A DNA stretch of 64,000 nucleotides from Paludibacteraceae bacterium (lineage in GTDB: Bacteria > Bacteroidota > Bacteroidia > Bacteroidales > Paludibacteraceae): assembly GCA_016937795.1 (NCBI GenBank), contig JAFGVV010000046.1, positions 1 through 64,000 on the forward strand. The letters are read 5' to 3'. The notes beneath the pieces are model-generated. The model saw nothing but the letters and a program-made list of their open reading frames with translations, did not search any database and was not told the origin of the DNA. The first letter of the stretch is position 1. Each line of letters starts with the position of its first letter. Shown piece after piece: positions 43,631 to 53,627 of the stretch. The translations under genes were made by a program, and so were the position numbers.

Positions 43631-44104
43631 ATGAAAACATTAGATTACACAAAGCTAAGTGCAGAAACAGTAAGACCGGTAGTAAGTGCATTACAGCAGC
43701 TATTGGCCGATTATCAGATTTATTACAGTAACCTTCGTGGTTTCCATTGGAACGTAAAAGGCAAAGACTTCTTTGTATTGCACAAACAATACGAAGAAAT
43801 GTACGACAACACTGCTGAAAAGGTCGATGAGATTGCAGAAAGAATATTAATGCTCGATGGCGTACCGGCTCACAACTTCAGCGAATATCTGAAAACATCG
43901 AAAGTCAAAGAAGTGGGTTATGTAACCAAAGGCAGCGATGGAATTCAAAATATAATGGAAACCATCTCGTACTTTATTGGCTCGGAACGTGATATCTTAA
44001 AATTAGCATCGGAGGCTAACGACGAAGCGACTGTAGCCATGATGAGTGACTATATCAGCGAACAGGAAAAACTAATGTGGATGCTAACAGCATACACTGC
44101 ATAA
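43631..44104 (+). CDS. dps: DNA-protection during starvation protein (Dps family)
   Basis: A 157-residue ferritin-like protein. The ferroxidase residues of Dps are seen: His39 in GFHWNVKG, His51, then VDEIAER with Asp66 and Glu70. Twelve subunits form a shell that oxidises and stores iron and shields DNA from peroxide. The N-terminus is short, without the Lys-rich DNA-binding tail of E. coli Dps. It stands alone with its own promoter and terminator. In anaerobic Bacteroidales dps is usually induced by oxygen. Confidence 0.93.
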   Translation: MKTLDYTKLSAETVRPVVSALQQLLADYQIYYSNLRGFHWNVKGKDFFVLHKQYEEMYDNTAEKVDEIAERILMLDGVPAHNFSEYLKTSKVKEVGYVTKGSDGIQNIMETISYFIGSERDILKLASEANDEATVAMMSDYISEQEKLMWMLTAYTA

Positions 44105-44123
44105 TAAGCAACACTAAGAATTG

Positions 44124-44162
44124 TAAAAAAAGCTATTGCAGAAATGCAATAGCTTTTTTTTA
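44124..44162 (+). terminator. dps: Terminator of dps
   Basis: AGCTATTGCA and TGCAATAGCT form a perfect stem with a GAAA loop (44131-44154), with A7 before and T8 after: works on both strands. Confidence 0.9.
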
Positions 44163-44198
44163 CAATTATCTCTGATTGTCAGGGGACAAGAAAAAGAC

Positions 44199-45167
44199 TT
44201 AAACCACCATTTTTTTTGTATTATCCATTTTCAGAACAGGTGTATATTCGAACATTACACCGGTAATTTTTTCGGAACATTCCCACAATTTGCGCGCAGC
44301 AACTTTATTGTAGGCATGTGGAGCTGCTTTTACCTTCACCGGATAACCCTTCATTTGCATAGCTCCTTTAGGGCCAAAGAAATCACCACCCTTCACGTCC
44401 GGATCGACCGACGCCCGTAATTGTGGCAATGCACCCATTTCGGCAGGCTGCATAAAACTTTTCACAGCAGGACGCATAATGGCTCTTAACCATTTCGGAG
44501 CTGCATGAGTGAATAAATTGGTATACGAAACTCCCGGGTGCGCCACAAGCGCTTTGCAATCTAACTTGTGTTTTTCGAAAAAGCGTTGTAATTCGAATGT
44601 GAACAGCAGGTTTTGGAGTTTCGAGCGGGAATATGCCTTGTAGGGAGAATACCCCCTTCCCTTTTCGTAAAGCAAATTTTTGAAATTCAATTTAGCGGAT
44701 CTATGTGCCAAACTGCTTACACTTACTACCCTCGAAGCAGGTGTGGCTATCAGCAAGTCGAGTAATAAGCCTGTAAGGGCATAATGCCCGAAATAGTTTG
44801 TGCTTTGCTGCAACTCCACACCATCTTTGGTTTGTGTGTAGGGCGTCATCATCACTCCTGCATTGTTGAGCAATATATCGAGCTGAGAATAATCTTTTTT
44901 AAAATCGGTTACAAACATGCGTATCGACCAAAAGTTTGAGAGGTCAAGCTCCATCACTTTTACTTTTGCTTTGGGTAGTTCTTTAAGCAGAAGTTTTCGC
45001 GCTTCTTTGCCTCTGAGCACCGACCGGCAAGCCATGATTACTTCAGCCCCCTTCTCGGCATAAGCTTTTACCGAAGCCAGTCCAAGACCGCTGTTTCCAC
45101 CTGTTACAATAATTATTATCCCCCTTAAATCGGGAATATCTTTGGTTGTCCAGTTATTTATAGTCAT
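44199..45167 (-). CDS. Short-chain dehydrogenase/reductase (retinol-dehydrogenase-like)
   Basis: A 322-residue NAD(P)-dependent reductase of the extended retinol-dehydrogenase/WW-oxidoreductase-like branch. TGGNSGLG (22-29) is the cofactor loop, NNAGVMM the structural motif, VVSVSSLAH the catalytic Ser strand and YSRSK the catalytic Tyr/Lys pair. The later HPGVSYTNLF is typical of this branch. The substrate is unknown. It is the first gene of a minus-strand stretch that also has the OPT transporter upstream. Confidence 0.88.
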   Translation of the reverse strand: MTINNWTTKDIPDLRGIIIIVTGGNSGLGLASVKAYAEKGAEVIMACRSVLRGKEARKLLLKELPKAKVKVMELDLSNFWSIRMFVTDFKKDYSQLDILLNNAGVMMTPYTQTKDGVELQQSTNYFGHYALTGLLLDLLIATPASRVVSVSSLAHRSAKLNFKNLLYEKGRGYSPYKAYSRSKLQNLLFTFELQRFFEKHKLDCKALVAHPGVSYTNLFTHAAPKWLRAIMRPAVKSFMQPAEMGALPQLRASVDPDVKGGDFFGPKGAMQMKGYPVKVKAAPHAYNKVAARKLWECSEKITGVMFEYTPVLKMDNTKKMVV

Positions 45168-45273
45168 TTAAGTATTGAAATTAAAACTTAATATATTCTG
45201 ATTATTATTCAGAACTGCAAAGTTAAAAGAAAAAAGCAGTTAAACGAATGAAAGCAACATAAAAAACATAAGT

Positions 45274-47268
45274 TTAATTCACTTTTTTCACACGCATGGC
45301 ATCCCATATCAGATAAAGCGATAATAACACATACATTAGCAGACCAAGCCACTGTGCTGCATTACTTTCAACCCATTCTGTAGCCATAATATTAACTCCG
45401 GCAAAACGCATACCTGCACTTACCACACCCATCAAAGCACCACCAGCAATAAAACCTGAGGCAAGTAGCGTGCCTTTCTCCTGACGTGAGTTGTTAAGCT
45501 CTTTGTTTTTTGAACGAGTCGACACAAACCAGCTGATCAAACCACCCACGAGCAAGGGAGCATTCAGCTCCATTGGAATAAACATACCCAGTGCAAAAGC
45601 CAGCGCAGGAATTTTCATAAACGTAAGTAAAAGTGCAATCAGCGCACCAAAGGCATACAAAAACCAGGGTGCACCGGCCCCCGACATCAAAGGCTCAATC
45701 ACAGCAGCCATGGCATTGGCCTGAGGCGCTACCAGCGCATTTTCGCCGGTAAAACCATAAGTTTTATTCAAAACCATGATCACACCGCCCACCGTAGCAG
45801 CCGACACAAGCGTTCCCAGAAATTTCCATGTTTGCTGTTTTGCAGGCGTAGTACCAATCCAGTAGCCAATTTTCAGATCAGTAATAAAACCTCCGGCCAT
45901 CGAAAGTGCAGTACAAACCACCCCACCGATCACCAGCGCAGCCACCATCCCTGTGGTTCCTTTCAAACCTACTGCCACCATCACCACCGAAGCCAGTATA
46001 AGCGTCATTAATGTCATTCCCGAAACAGGATTTGTTCCCACAATGGCAATGGCATTGGCAGCCACAGTAGTAAACAGAAAGGCAATAACAGCAACCACCA
46101 GAATACCCACAGTAGCGTATAGTAAGTTAAAGTCGAAAACACCGAAATAGAAAAAGGCATAAGTAGCCAGCAAAGCAAGTACCACACCGATGGCAATTAT
46201 TTTCATCGACAAATCGCGTTGTGTACGTTTTACAGTCACATCCATTGCCTTAGCTTTCGATTTGAACTCGTTTGCAGCAAGCCCTATTGCACTTTTTATA
46301 ATGCCCCACGAACGCACAATGCCAATAACACCGGCCATTGCAATACCACCAATACCAATATGTCGTGCAAATTCCCTGAAAATAAGCTCAGGTGCAGCTT
46401 CGCTTAAAGCACCACTGAAAGCAGGATTCAAAAGCTGAATCATTTGATCGCCCAGAAGGGGTAATAGAGGAACAATCACAAACCACACCAATGCAGAGCC
46501 AGCCACAATAATGGCGGCATATTTCAAACCAATAATATAGCCTAAACCAAGCACAGCGGCACCTACATTGAGTTTGAAAACCACCTTAGCCTTATCGGCC
46601 AGGGCTTCGCCAAAAGGCAGCACACGGGTTGTAAATGTCTCGGCCCACGAACCGAAAGTGGCAACTACAAAATCGTACACACCTCCGATAACACCTGCTA
46701 ATATCAATGGTTTGGCCTGGTCGCCACCTTTCTCACCCGACACAAGCACCTGCGTAGTAGCTGTGGCTTCGGGAAAAGGGTATTTTCCGTGCATATCCGA
46801 TACAAAGTATTTTCGAAAAGGAATCATAAACAATATTCCAAGAATTCCGCCAAGTAAAGAACTCATAAACACCTGCATAAAGCTTACTGTAATTTCAGGA
46901 TATTTATCCTGTAGAATATACAAAGCAGGTAAAGTAAAAATAGCTCCGGCCACCACTACCCCTGAACTTGCACCTATAGACTGGATTATCACATTTTCGC
47001 CCAAAGCACCTTTACGTTTCGAAGCGCTCGAAAGCCCTACAGCAATAATTGCAATAGGAATGGCCGCTTCGAAAACCTGTCCGATTTTAAGCCCAAGGTA
47101 AGCTGCTGCAGCCGAAAACAACACGGCCATAAGCAATCCCCAGGTCACCGAACGGAAGTTCACCTCGGGATAATTTTTATCAGGCGACAATAGAGGCTTA
47201 TACTCTTCGCCTTCGTGTAATTCACGTGAAGCATTCTCAGGTAACCCTGTAATTTTTTCTTCTTCCAT
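45274..47268 (-). CDS. OPT-family oligopeptide transporter
   Basis: A 664-residue membrane protein with about 16 transmembrane helices, of the bacterial OPT branch: NYPEVNFRSVTWGLLMAV, PFPEATATTQVLVSGEKGGD and the GGFITDLKIGYWIG segment are family marks. It would take up oligopeptides or iron-chelate peptides by proton symport. It is 106 bp upstream of the dehydrogenase gene on the same strand; whether they are co-transcribed is unclear. Confidence 0.9.
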   Translation of the reverse strand: MEEEKITGLPENASRELHEGEEYKPLLSPDKNYPEVNFRSVTWGLLMAVLFSAAAAYLGLKIGQVFEAAIPIAIIAVGLSSASKRKGALGENVIIQSIGASSGVVVAGAIFTLPALYILQDKYPEITVSFMQVFMSSLLGGILGILFMIPFRKYFVSDMHGKYPFPEATATTQVLVSGEKGGDQAKPLILAGVIGGVYDFVVATFGSWAETFTTRVLPFGEALADKAKVVFKLNVGAAVLGLGYIIGLKYAAIIVAGSALVWFVIVPLLPLLGDQMIQLLNPAFSGALSEAAPELIFREFARHIGIGGIAMAGVIGIVRSWGIIKSAIGLAANEFKSKAKAMDVTVKRTQRDLSMKIIAIGVVLALLATYAFFYFGVFDFNLLYATVGILVVAVIAFLFTTVAANAIAIVGTNPVSGMTLMTLILASVVMVAVGLKGTTGMVAALVIGGVVCTALSMAGGFITDLKIGYWIGTTPAKQQTWKFLGTLVSAATVGGVIMVLNKTYGFTGENALVAPQANAMAAVIEPLMSGAGAPWFLYAFGALIALLLTFMKIPALAFALGMFIPMELNAPLLVGGLISWFVSTRSKNKELNNSRQEKGTLLASGFIAGGALMGVVSAGMRFAGVNIMATEWVESNAAQWLGLLMYVLLSLYLIWDAMRVKKVN

Positions 47269-47392
47269 AATTTTATTATGTATTTATATGTTATTTTTGG
47301 GCAAAACGGTCACAAATATAAAACAAAAAGCCAAAACTGCATGAAAATACAACAAAAACAAACAGATATTCTACTTCGTTTTCGAAAAGCAA

Positions 47393-47425
47393 TTTGTTAT
47401 AATGAAACATAAACAACTATATTTG
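47393..47425 (+). promoter_or_regulatory. Promoter of the outer-membrane protein gene
   Basis: TTTG, 21 bp, TATATTTG, 30 bp before the ATG. Confidence 0.6.
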
Positions 47426-47454
47426 CAGTCTGAAATCACAAAGCATCATCAAAA

Positions 47455-48735
47455 ATGAAAAAAATACTCACAATTATAATAACAGCATTCATTTGCATCA
47501 CGGGCGCAAGTGCGCAGGAATCATTCACAACTTACCGCAATAGTTATCACGGATTTGATAATCCGGTCTTCATGTCACTAACACATCAAAACTTCACCCT
47601 CTGGATAAGTGGACTTCCAGTGGGCAGAGAAGTTCAAACTGGTGGAATGGCTATCAAAGAAAGTCAGTACCAGGTTTTTTACGAAGGACTAAATTTTGCC
47701 AAACAGGCATACCTCGAATGGAAAAAAGACCTGCAAAGCGGCAAACGTAAAAAACTAAACAAATCGCTACGTATGTTTGTAAACTCAGATGCATTCTTTA
47801 AAACCAACGATTGGTACTACGACTTTAATTTAATGCTAAAGTTCGATCTGATAGCTGAAATAACCGAAGACTCCAGTGCTTACTATCTTGTGATTGGCAC
47901 AGGCAAATTAAGGTCGTCGCTCTACAGCACAATAAGCTCGGATGGCTTTGAAATTGTTTTTTCGAACGAAAATGAGATTACACAATTTATGGAAAGCATT
48001 TCGAGAAAGCGAATCAACGAACAAATTGTATTTATGAATCCTGCCAGCGAAAGAATAAAGCAACAAATTACTGAAAAACGCATTCAGAAAATTGAGAAAC
48101 ACCCCTGGTTGTCTAGTATTGAATATGGGGTTACAGCTGCATTTTCATCATCATTTAAAATGAACGCTAAACCTGCTGAAACATCTGAAGCCTTATCGCT
48201 TATTGACCCCATGACCAATTATCATAAAACTTTCAGTGGTGGAATTTTTGCTAGAGTTTATTACAGGAATTTTCTGTTTCAGCCCGAGATATTGTATAAC
48301 GGAGGTAGTGGTGAGAACTTTTTCAGTTTTTTCGACCGTTCACTACAGCAAATTATTATAAAAAAAGAGACTAGTTTCAAAACACTCGAAGTTCCTATCC
48401 TTCTGGGTTACAACTTTGTGAATATTGACAAATTCAGAGTCAGCATTGCCGCCGGTCCTCAATTCAGTTTCGACATGGGCTCCGGTTCAAGGATTGCGTA
48501 TTATCATACATGGGGTAGCTACGATTTGTCATCTGAATCTGAAACCATGAATGCTTTCCGCACAGGGATTACTGCGGCAGCTATGTTCGACTACGGACGT
48601 TTCAGCCTTGGCATTCGTTACAACTATTTTGCCAATAAGTTCGAAACCACTTTTGACTCTCGTTTATTTGATAAAATGGCCACTCCTTCGCTCAGCTTCA
48701 CTGCTGCCTGGAAGATTTTTGAACCAATAAAGTAG
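47455..48735 (+). CDS. Outer-membrane beta-barrel protein with an N-terminal extra domain
   Basis: A 426-residue exported protein with signal peptide 1-21 (TGASAQ). Residues 22-200 are a soluble domain of unknown kind (DNPVFMSLTHQNFTLWISG, WYYDFNLMLKFDLIA); residues about 215-426 are a beta-barrel of the PorT-like/outer-membrane-beta-barrel type: FSGGIFARVYYRNFLFQPEI, VPILLGYNFVNIDKFRVSIAAGP, FRTGITAAAMFDYGRFSLGIRYN and a C-terminal strand (SFTAAWKIF). No partner gene is adjacent. The role of the N-terminal domain is unknown. Confidence 0.8.
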   Translation: MKKILTIIITAFICITGASAQESFTTYRNSYHGFDNPVFMSLTHQNFTLWISGLPVGREVQTGGMAIKESQYQVFYEGLNFAKQAYLEWKKDLQSGKRKKLNKSLRMFVNSDAFFKTNDWYYDFNLMLKFDLIAEITEDSSAYYLVIGTGKLRSSLYSTISSDGFEIVFSNENEITQFMESISRKRINEQIVFMNPASERIKQQITEKRIQKIEKHPWLSSIEYGVTAAFSSSFKMNAKPAETSEALSLIDPMTNYHKTFSGGIFARVYYRNFLFQPEILYNGGSGENFFSFFDRSLQQIIIKKETSFKTLEVPILLGYNFVNIDKFRVSIAAGPQFSFDMGSGSRIAYYHTWGSYDLSSESETMNAFRTGITAAAMFDYGRFSLGIRYNYFANKFETTFDSRLFDKMATPSLSFTAAWKIFEPIK

Positions 48736-48767
48736 AAAACGAAAACAGAATCGATAATTTAGCACCA

Positions 48768-48803
48768 AAAAAAGAGACTATCCGTCGGACAATCTCCTTT
48801 TTT
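48768..48803. terminator. Bidirectional terminator
   Basis: GAGACTATCC and GGACAATCTC pair (two wobbles). A7 before and T6 after let it end both the barrel gene (plus) and gdhA (minus). Confidence 0.8.
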
Positions 48804-48826
48804 GCAACAATAAAACTTATTCTTAT

Positions 48827-50161
48827 TTAAACGACTCCCTGAGCAAGCATAGCTTTTGCCACTTTCAGGAATCCGGCAATATTAGCGCCTTTCATATAAT
48901 TAATATATCCATCGGCTTCGCGACCATGGCGAACACACTGATCATGGATTTGCGACATAATTTGCTGAAGTTTGGCATCCACTTCGGCAGCAGTCCATGC
49001 AATGTGCATAGCATTTTGAGTCATTTCGAGTCCCGAAGTAGCCACACCACCGGCATTAACCGCTTTTCCGGGGCCATACATTACTTTGTGGTGCAACAGC
49101 AAATCAATAGCCTCGGGTGTACAACCCATATTCGAAATTTCTCCCACACAAATTACTCCATTGCTAATTAATGTACGCGCATCCTCTTCGTTCAGCTCAT
49201 TTTGAGTAGCGCAGGGCAATGCAATATCCACTTTTACTTCCCAGGGACGACGACCGGGTACAAATACAGCTCCAAACTGTTCGGCATAAGGTTCTACAAT
49301 GTCGTTACAGGTTGCACGCAGTTCGAGCATATAATCAATTTTCTCGCCGGCAATACCGTTTTCGTCGTAAATATATCCGTCCGGACCCGAAATAGTGACA
49401 ACCTTCGCTCCAAGTTCAGTTGCTTTAAGGGCTGCTCCCCACGCCACATTTCCAAAACCGGAGATGGCCACAGTTTTTCCCTTAATGCTCAGGCCTGCAG
49501 TTTCGAGCATTTGATTTACGAAATACAATCCACCAAAACCCGTTGCTTCGGGACGAATAAGTGAACCACCAAATTCAAGATTTTTGCCTGTGAGAACACC
49601 GGTATTTTCGCGGGCAAGTTTACGATACATGCCGTACAAATAGCCCACTTCGCGTGCACCCACACCAATATCGCCCGCAGGCACATCAGTTTCGGGACCA
49701 ATATGACGCCACAGTTCAAGCATAAATGCCTGACAAAAACGCATCACTTCGGCATCCGATTTTCCGCGCGGATTAAAGTCGGAACCCCCTTTTCCACCAC
49801 CCATAGGCAGCGTAGTGAGCGCGTTTTTGAATATTTGTTCGAAACCTAAAAACTTAAGAATGGAGAGATTGACAGAAGAGTGAAAACGCAAACCGCCTTT
49901 ATAAGGTCCAATAGCATTGTTGAATTGCACACGATAGCCCAGATTCACCTGCACATCGCCACGATCGTCGACCCAGGGCACTTTAAATGTAAAAATGCGG
50001 TCGGGCTCTACCAATCGCTCGGCTATTTTGGCTTTTTCGAATTCGGGATGCTGGTTGTAAACCTCTTCAATCGTCATCAACACCTCTTTCACAGCCTGCA
50101 GATACTCATGTTCGCCCGGATGCCTGGCTTCCAGCGAATGCATTAAATTGTCAATATTCAT
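48827..50161 (-). CDS. gdhA: NADP-dependent glutamate dehydrogenase
   Basis: A 444-residue enzyme of ammonium assimilation (2-oxoglutarate to glutamate). PMGGGKGGSDF is the substrate-binding loop with the catalytic Lys, PAGDIGVGAREVGYL the second, and VAISGFGNVAWGAA the NADP-binding loop; the N-terminal VPWVDDRGDVQVNLGYRVQFN is typical of the NADP-dependent small form. Full length. Single gene, ended by a two-way terminator. Bacteroidales commonly use this route. Confidence 0.96.
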   Translation of the reverse strand: MNIDNLMHSLEARHPGEHEYLQAVKEVLMTIEEVYNQHPEFEKAKIAERLVEPDRIFTFKVPWVDDRGDVQVNLGYRVQFNNAIGPYKGGLRFHSSVNLSILKFLGFEQIFKNALTTLPMGGGKGGSDFNPRGKSDAEVMRFCQAFMLELWRHIGPETDVPAGDIGVGAREVGYLYGMYRKLARENTGVLTGKNLEFGGSLIRPEATGFGGLYFVNQMLETAGLSIKGKTVAISGFGNVAWGAALKATELGAKVVTISGPDGYIYDENGIAGEKIDYMLELRATCNDIVEPYAEQFGAVFVPGRRPWEVKVDIALPCATQNELNEEDARTLISNGVICVGEISNMGCTPEAIDLLLHHKVMYGPGKAVNAGGVATSGLEMTQNAMHIAWTAAEVDAKLQQIMSQIHDQCVRHGREADGYINYMKGANIAGFLKVAKAMLAQGVV

Positions 50162-50573
50162 ATGTATTATATTTTAAAGTAAAGTCTAAGACATTTATAG
50201 TATCAAATTGTAAGCAAAAGTCAGATTAAAGACTAATAGCATGCCTGAAAAATATCATTTTGTCAGCCAATATGTTTAATTATGGATTCAATTCATTAAA
50301 TATAGCCTGATTTACAAGGTTTCAACGAACTTTTGCTTTCATTTCGATTACAATGCAATTTTAATTTATTTATTCGGGAAAATCAAACATTTAAGCAACT
50401 ATTTTGCCTGATTATGAAAAATAATTTTTTTCGTTTGAGTTTCGGATTTTTAGAAATATATTTACAGTCGCAAAACAAATCGCACAGCACATTTTACTCG
50501 ATAAGAGTGAACTGACAAATCTATCGGTATCCCACAACCTGACAGGTTTAAACCCTCTCAATAGTAACTAAAA
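50162..50573. other. 412-bp divergent spacer between gdhA and the PPDK-like gene
   Basis: AT-rich, no gene. A TATATTTA box at about 50457-50464 (one mismatch to TAnnTTTG) could start the plus-strand gene. No clear gdhA promoter box found. Confidence 0.4.
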
Positions 50574-53564
50574 ATGATGAACAGTTCAAGTTTAAAGAAA
50601 TTATATTTCAAAGATACCACTTTTGCCAGTCTGATGCGTCATCGCATCTACAATGTATTGCTTTACGCCAGTAAATACGATGTATTTGTACTCGAGGAAG
50701 ATGGCCGGATAGATGAACAAATTTTCAACGAATACACATCGCTCAACTTACGATATGCACCGCGCTTCACATTAGTCTCAAGCGAAGAGGAAGCGAACGC
50801 ACTACTGAAAGAACGTTCGTTCGAATTGATCATTTCTATGCCAAGCGGCGACAGTATCAATCCGTTTGAATGGGCCAAAGAAGTCAAAAAGCAATTCCAG
50901 GATATTCCCATTGTGGTGCTGACACCATTTTCACGTTCGGTATCGAGCCGAATAGCCAACGAGGATCTCAGCGCCATCGATTATGTTTTCAGTTGGCTGG
51001 GCAATGCGGAAATTCTGTTGGCTATTATCAAACTTATTGAGGATAAAATGAATGTGGAGGAAGATGTGCAATCAGTGGGTGTGCAGGTGATTCTCTTTGT
51101 GGAAGATTCCATACGCTTCTATTCGTCGATAGTACCGCAGCTTTATAAGTTTGTATTTAAGCAATCGCACTCGTTTATGACTGAAGCGCTGAACGAACAC
51201 GAACAAATGCTGCGTATGCGCGGTCGTCCAAAAATCCTTCTGGCACGTAATTTTGAAGAAGCCACTGCCATTTATCAAAAATTCAAAAAAAACATGCTTG
51301 GTGTGATTACCGATGTGAGTTTTTCGCAAAAAGGACTTAAAAACCGGCAGGCTGGCATCGACCTTTGTAAATTTATCCGCACTTCCGATCCACTGATTCC
51401 ACTGGTAGTTCAGTCCACCGAAGAAACAAACAAACAGGGAGCAGACATTGTAAAAGCTGCATTCATACATAAACATTCGAAAACGTTCAATCTAGAACTT
51501 CGCGAAATTATTACCAATAATTTTGGATTTGGCGATTTTGTTTTTCTGAATCCCGATACCGGAGAAGAAGAGGCACGTATTAAGAACCTTCGCGGACTAC
51601 AGGATATAATATTCAAGATTAGCGATGTAGCACTATATTATCATGTTTCGCGAAATAATATATCACGTTGGTTGTACTCACGCGCGATGTTTCCTTTGGC
51701 TGAATTTCTGAAACACATAAGGGTTCCCGATTACAATCAGACCGACCTGCTAAAAGTGCGGGAGATTATTTTCGACGCTATCGTCAATTACCGAAAAATT
51801 AAAAACCGTGGCGTAGTGGCCGTTTTTCAGCGTGACCGTTTCGACCAGTATTCAAACTTTGCGCGCATTGGCGATGGGTCGATGGGCGGAAAAGGGCGCG
51901 GATTAGCGTTTATCGATGCGATGATAAAACGCAACGAAAAATTTGAGCAATTTGAAAATGCACAAATTACCATTCCACGTACAGTAGTGCTCTGTACCGA
52001 TATTTTTACCGAATTTATGGAGCTCAACCAGCTATATCCCATTGCACTATCCGACCTGAGCGACCAGGAAATTCTATCCTATTTTCTGAAAGCACGGCTA
52101 CCGCAAAAACTGATTGCCGATCTTTATGCCTTTTTGGGATCTATTACAGCGCCCATTGCAGTCCGTTCGTCAAGCCTTTTAGAAGATTCGCACTATCAGC
52201 CATTTGCCGGCATTTACTCTACATACATGGTACCTTTCGACCCGAAAAGTAAAACACACATGCTGGTTATGATTACCGAAGCCATAAAAGCTGTTTATGC
52301 TTCAGTGTTTTATCAGGATAGTAAGGCTTATATGACAGCTACTAAAAATGTCATCGATGAGGAGAAAATGGCGATTGTACTTCAGGAAATTTGCGGAAAT
52401 GCTTACGGTAACCGATATTACCCTTCGTTTTCAGGTGTAGCACGCTCGCTCAACTACTACCCTATTGGCGCCGAGCAGCCCGAAGATGGCATCGCAAATA
52501 TTGCACTCGGACTCGGAAAGTACATAGTGGATGGTGGAATGACCTTACGCTTCTCGCCCGCATATCCACATAATGCACTACAAACCAGCACACTCGACTT
52601 TGCATTACGCGAAACTCAAACATGGTTCAACGCGCTCGATCTTTGTCAGAACTGCTTCGTTCCACAGGTCGACGACGGTTTTAACCTGCTGAAAGTGCGC
52701 GTGCAGGACGCTATGCAGGATGGTACGCTGAAATTTATTGCTTCAACCTTCGATCATCAAAACGGAACCATTGAGGATGGACTTTATGAAGGCCGGAAAG
52801 TGATTACCTTTGCCAACATCCTCAAGCACGATGTATTTCCGCTTGCCGGAATTTTAAAAGAAATTCTGCATACAGGTCAAAATGAAATGGGTCGTCCGGT
52901 AGAAATTGAGTTTGCAGTGAATCTGGATTATTCTTCTAAAAAACAACATGTATTTTACCTTTTACAAATTCGCCCTATTGTGGATAGCAAAGAAATTATC
53001 CACGAAGATATTGGCGCCATCGACACAGCCAACACCATTATAAGTAGTAAAAGTGCTTTGGGACATGGTATTTCCAACGATGTTTTCGATGTGATTTACG
53101 TGCGACCCGAGGCATTTAATTCGGCCAAAAACCAATTAATAGCTTACGACCTCGAAAAAATAAACAAACAAATGCAGGCCGAAAACCGTCATTATATACT
53201 CGTTGGTCCGGGGCGTTGGGGTTCAAGCGATCACTGGCTCGGCATACCTGTAAAATGGCCTCAGATAAGTATGGCACGTGTCATAGTGGAGTCCGGATTG
53301 GAGCAATATCGCATCGACCCAAGCCAGGGGACACATTTTTTCCAGAATCTCACTTCGCTGGGCGTGGCTTATTTCACCATAAACCCTTTCCGGGGCGACG
53401 GAAGTTACGATACAGAGTTTCTTGACAACCGCGAAGCCCTTTACGAGTCGCAATACATCCGTCATGTGCGTTTCGATAAACCTGTAACCATAAAAGTGGA
53501 CGGAAGAAAGAATATCGGGGTAATAATGAAGCCGGAAAAACCTAATTTGACAGAAAATGTTTAA
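50574..53564 (+). CDS. Receiver-like domain and PPDK/PEP-synthase ATP-grasp hybrid
   Basis: A 996-residue protein. Residues about 30-160 and 165-310 resemble response-regulator receiver folds (VLLYASKYDVFVLEEDGRI; VQVILFVEDSIRFYSSIVPQL; KNMLGVITDVSF), but with no kinase attached. Residues about 420-800 match the N-terminal ATP-grasp domain of pyruvate-phosphate dikinase and PEP synthase: GSMGGKGRGLAFI, APIAVRSSSLLEDSHYQPFAGIY and QIRPIVDS. The central phospho-His domain and the PEP-binding TIM barrel are missing; the last 170 residues are unrelated and hold GPGRWGSSDHWLGIPVKW. A role as a phosphotransferase or signalling protein rather than a metabolic PEP synthase is therefore likely. Alone on its strand. 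I know of a few Bacteroidetes proteins with this layout, but not of a function. Confidence 0.75.
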   Translation: MMNSSSLKKLYFKDTTFASLMRHRIYNVLLYASKYDVFVLEEDGRIDEQIFNEYTSLNLRYAPRFTLVSSEEEANALLKERSFELIISMPSGDSINPFEWAKEVKKQFQDIPIVVLTPFSRSVSSRIANEDLSAIDYVFSWLGNAEILLAIIKLIEDKMNVEEDVQSVGVQVILFVEDSIRFYSSIVPQLYKFVFKQSHSFMTEALNEHEQMLRMRGRPKILLARNFEEATAIYQKFKKNMLGVITDVSFSQKGLKNRQAGIDLCKFIRTSDPLIPLVVQSTEETNKQGADIVKAAFIHKHSKTFNLELREIITNNFGFGDFVFLNPDTGEEEARIKNLRGLQDIIFKISDVALYYHVSRNNISRWLYSRAMFPLAEFLKHIRVPDYNQTDLLKVREIIFDAIVNYRKIKNRGVVAVFQRDRFDQYSNFARIGDGSMGGKGRGLAFIDAMIKRNEKFEQFENAQITIPRTVVLCTDIFTEFMELNQLYPIALSDLSDQEILSYFLKARLPQKLIADLYAFLGSITAPIAVRSSSLLEDSHYQPFAGIYSTYMVPFDPKSKTHMLVMITEAIKAVYASVFYQDSKAYMTATKNVIDEEKMAIVLQEICGNAYGNRYYPSFSGVARSLNYYPIGAEQPEDGIANIALGLGKYIVDGGMTLRFSPAYPHNALQTSTLDFALRETQTWFNALDLCQNCFVPQVDDGFNLLKVRVQDAMQDGTLKFIASTFDHQNGTIEDGLYEGRKVITFANILKHDVFPLAGILKEILHTGQNEMGRPVEIEFAVNLDYSSKKQHVFYLLQIRPIVDSKEIIHEDIGAIDTANTIISSKSALGHGISNDVFDVIYVRPEAFNSAKNQLIAYDLEKINKQMQAENRHYILVGPGRWGSSDHWLGIPVKWPQISMARVIVESGLEQYRIDPSQGTHFFQNLTSLGVAYFTINPFRGDGSYDTEFLDNREALYESQYIRHVRFDKPVTIKVDGRKNIGVIMKPEKPNLTENV

Positions 53565-53590
53565 CAACATATTTTTTCACCAAAATAAAT

Positions 53591-53621
53591 TTTGGTTTTA
53601 AATAGATTTTATTTAACTTTG
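53591..53621 (+). promoter_or_regulatory. Consensus promoter of a possible small RNA
   Basis: TTTG (53591-53594), exactly 19 bp, TAACTTTG (53614-53621). Confidence 0.8.
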
Positions 53622-53627
53622 CCCTGA

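Noticed and set aside
50574..53564. True PEP synthase (ppsA) or PPDK
   Set aside because: The catalytic phospho-His domain and the PEP-binding barrel are missing, so the gene symbol was not used.
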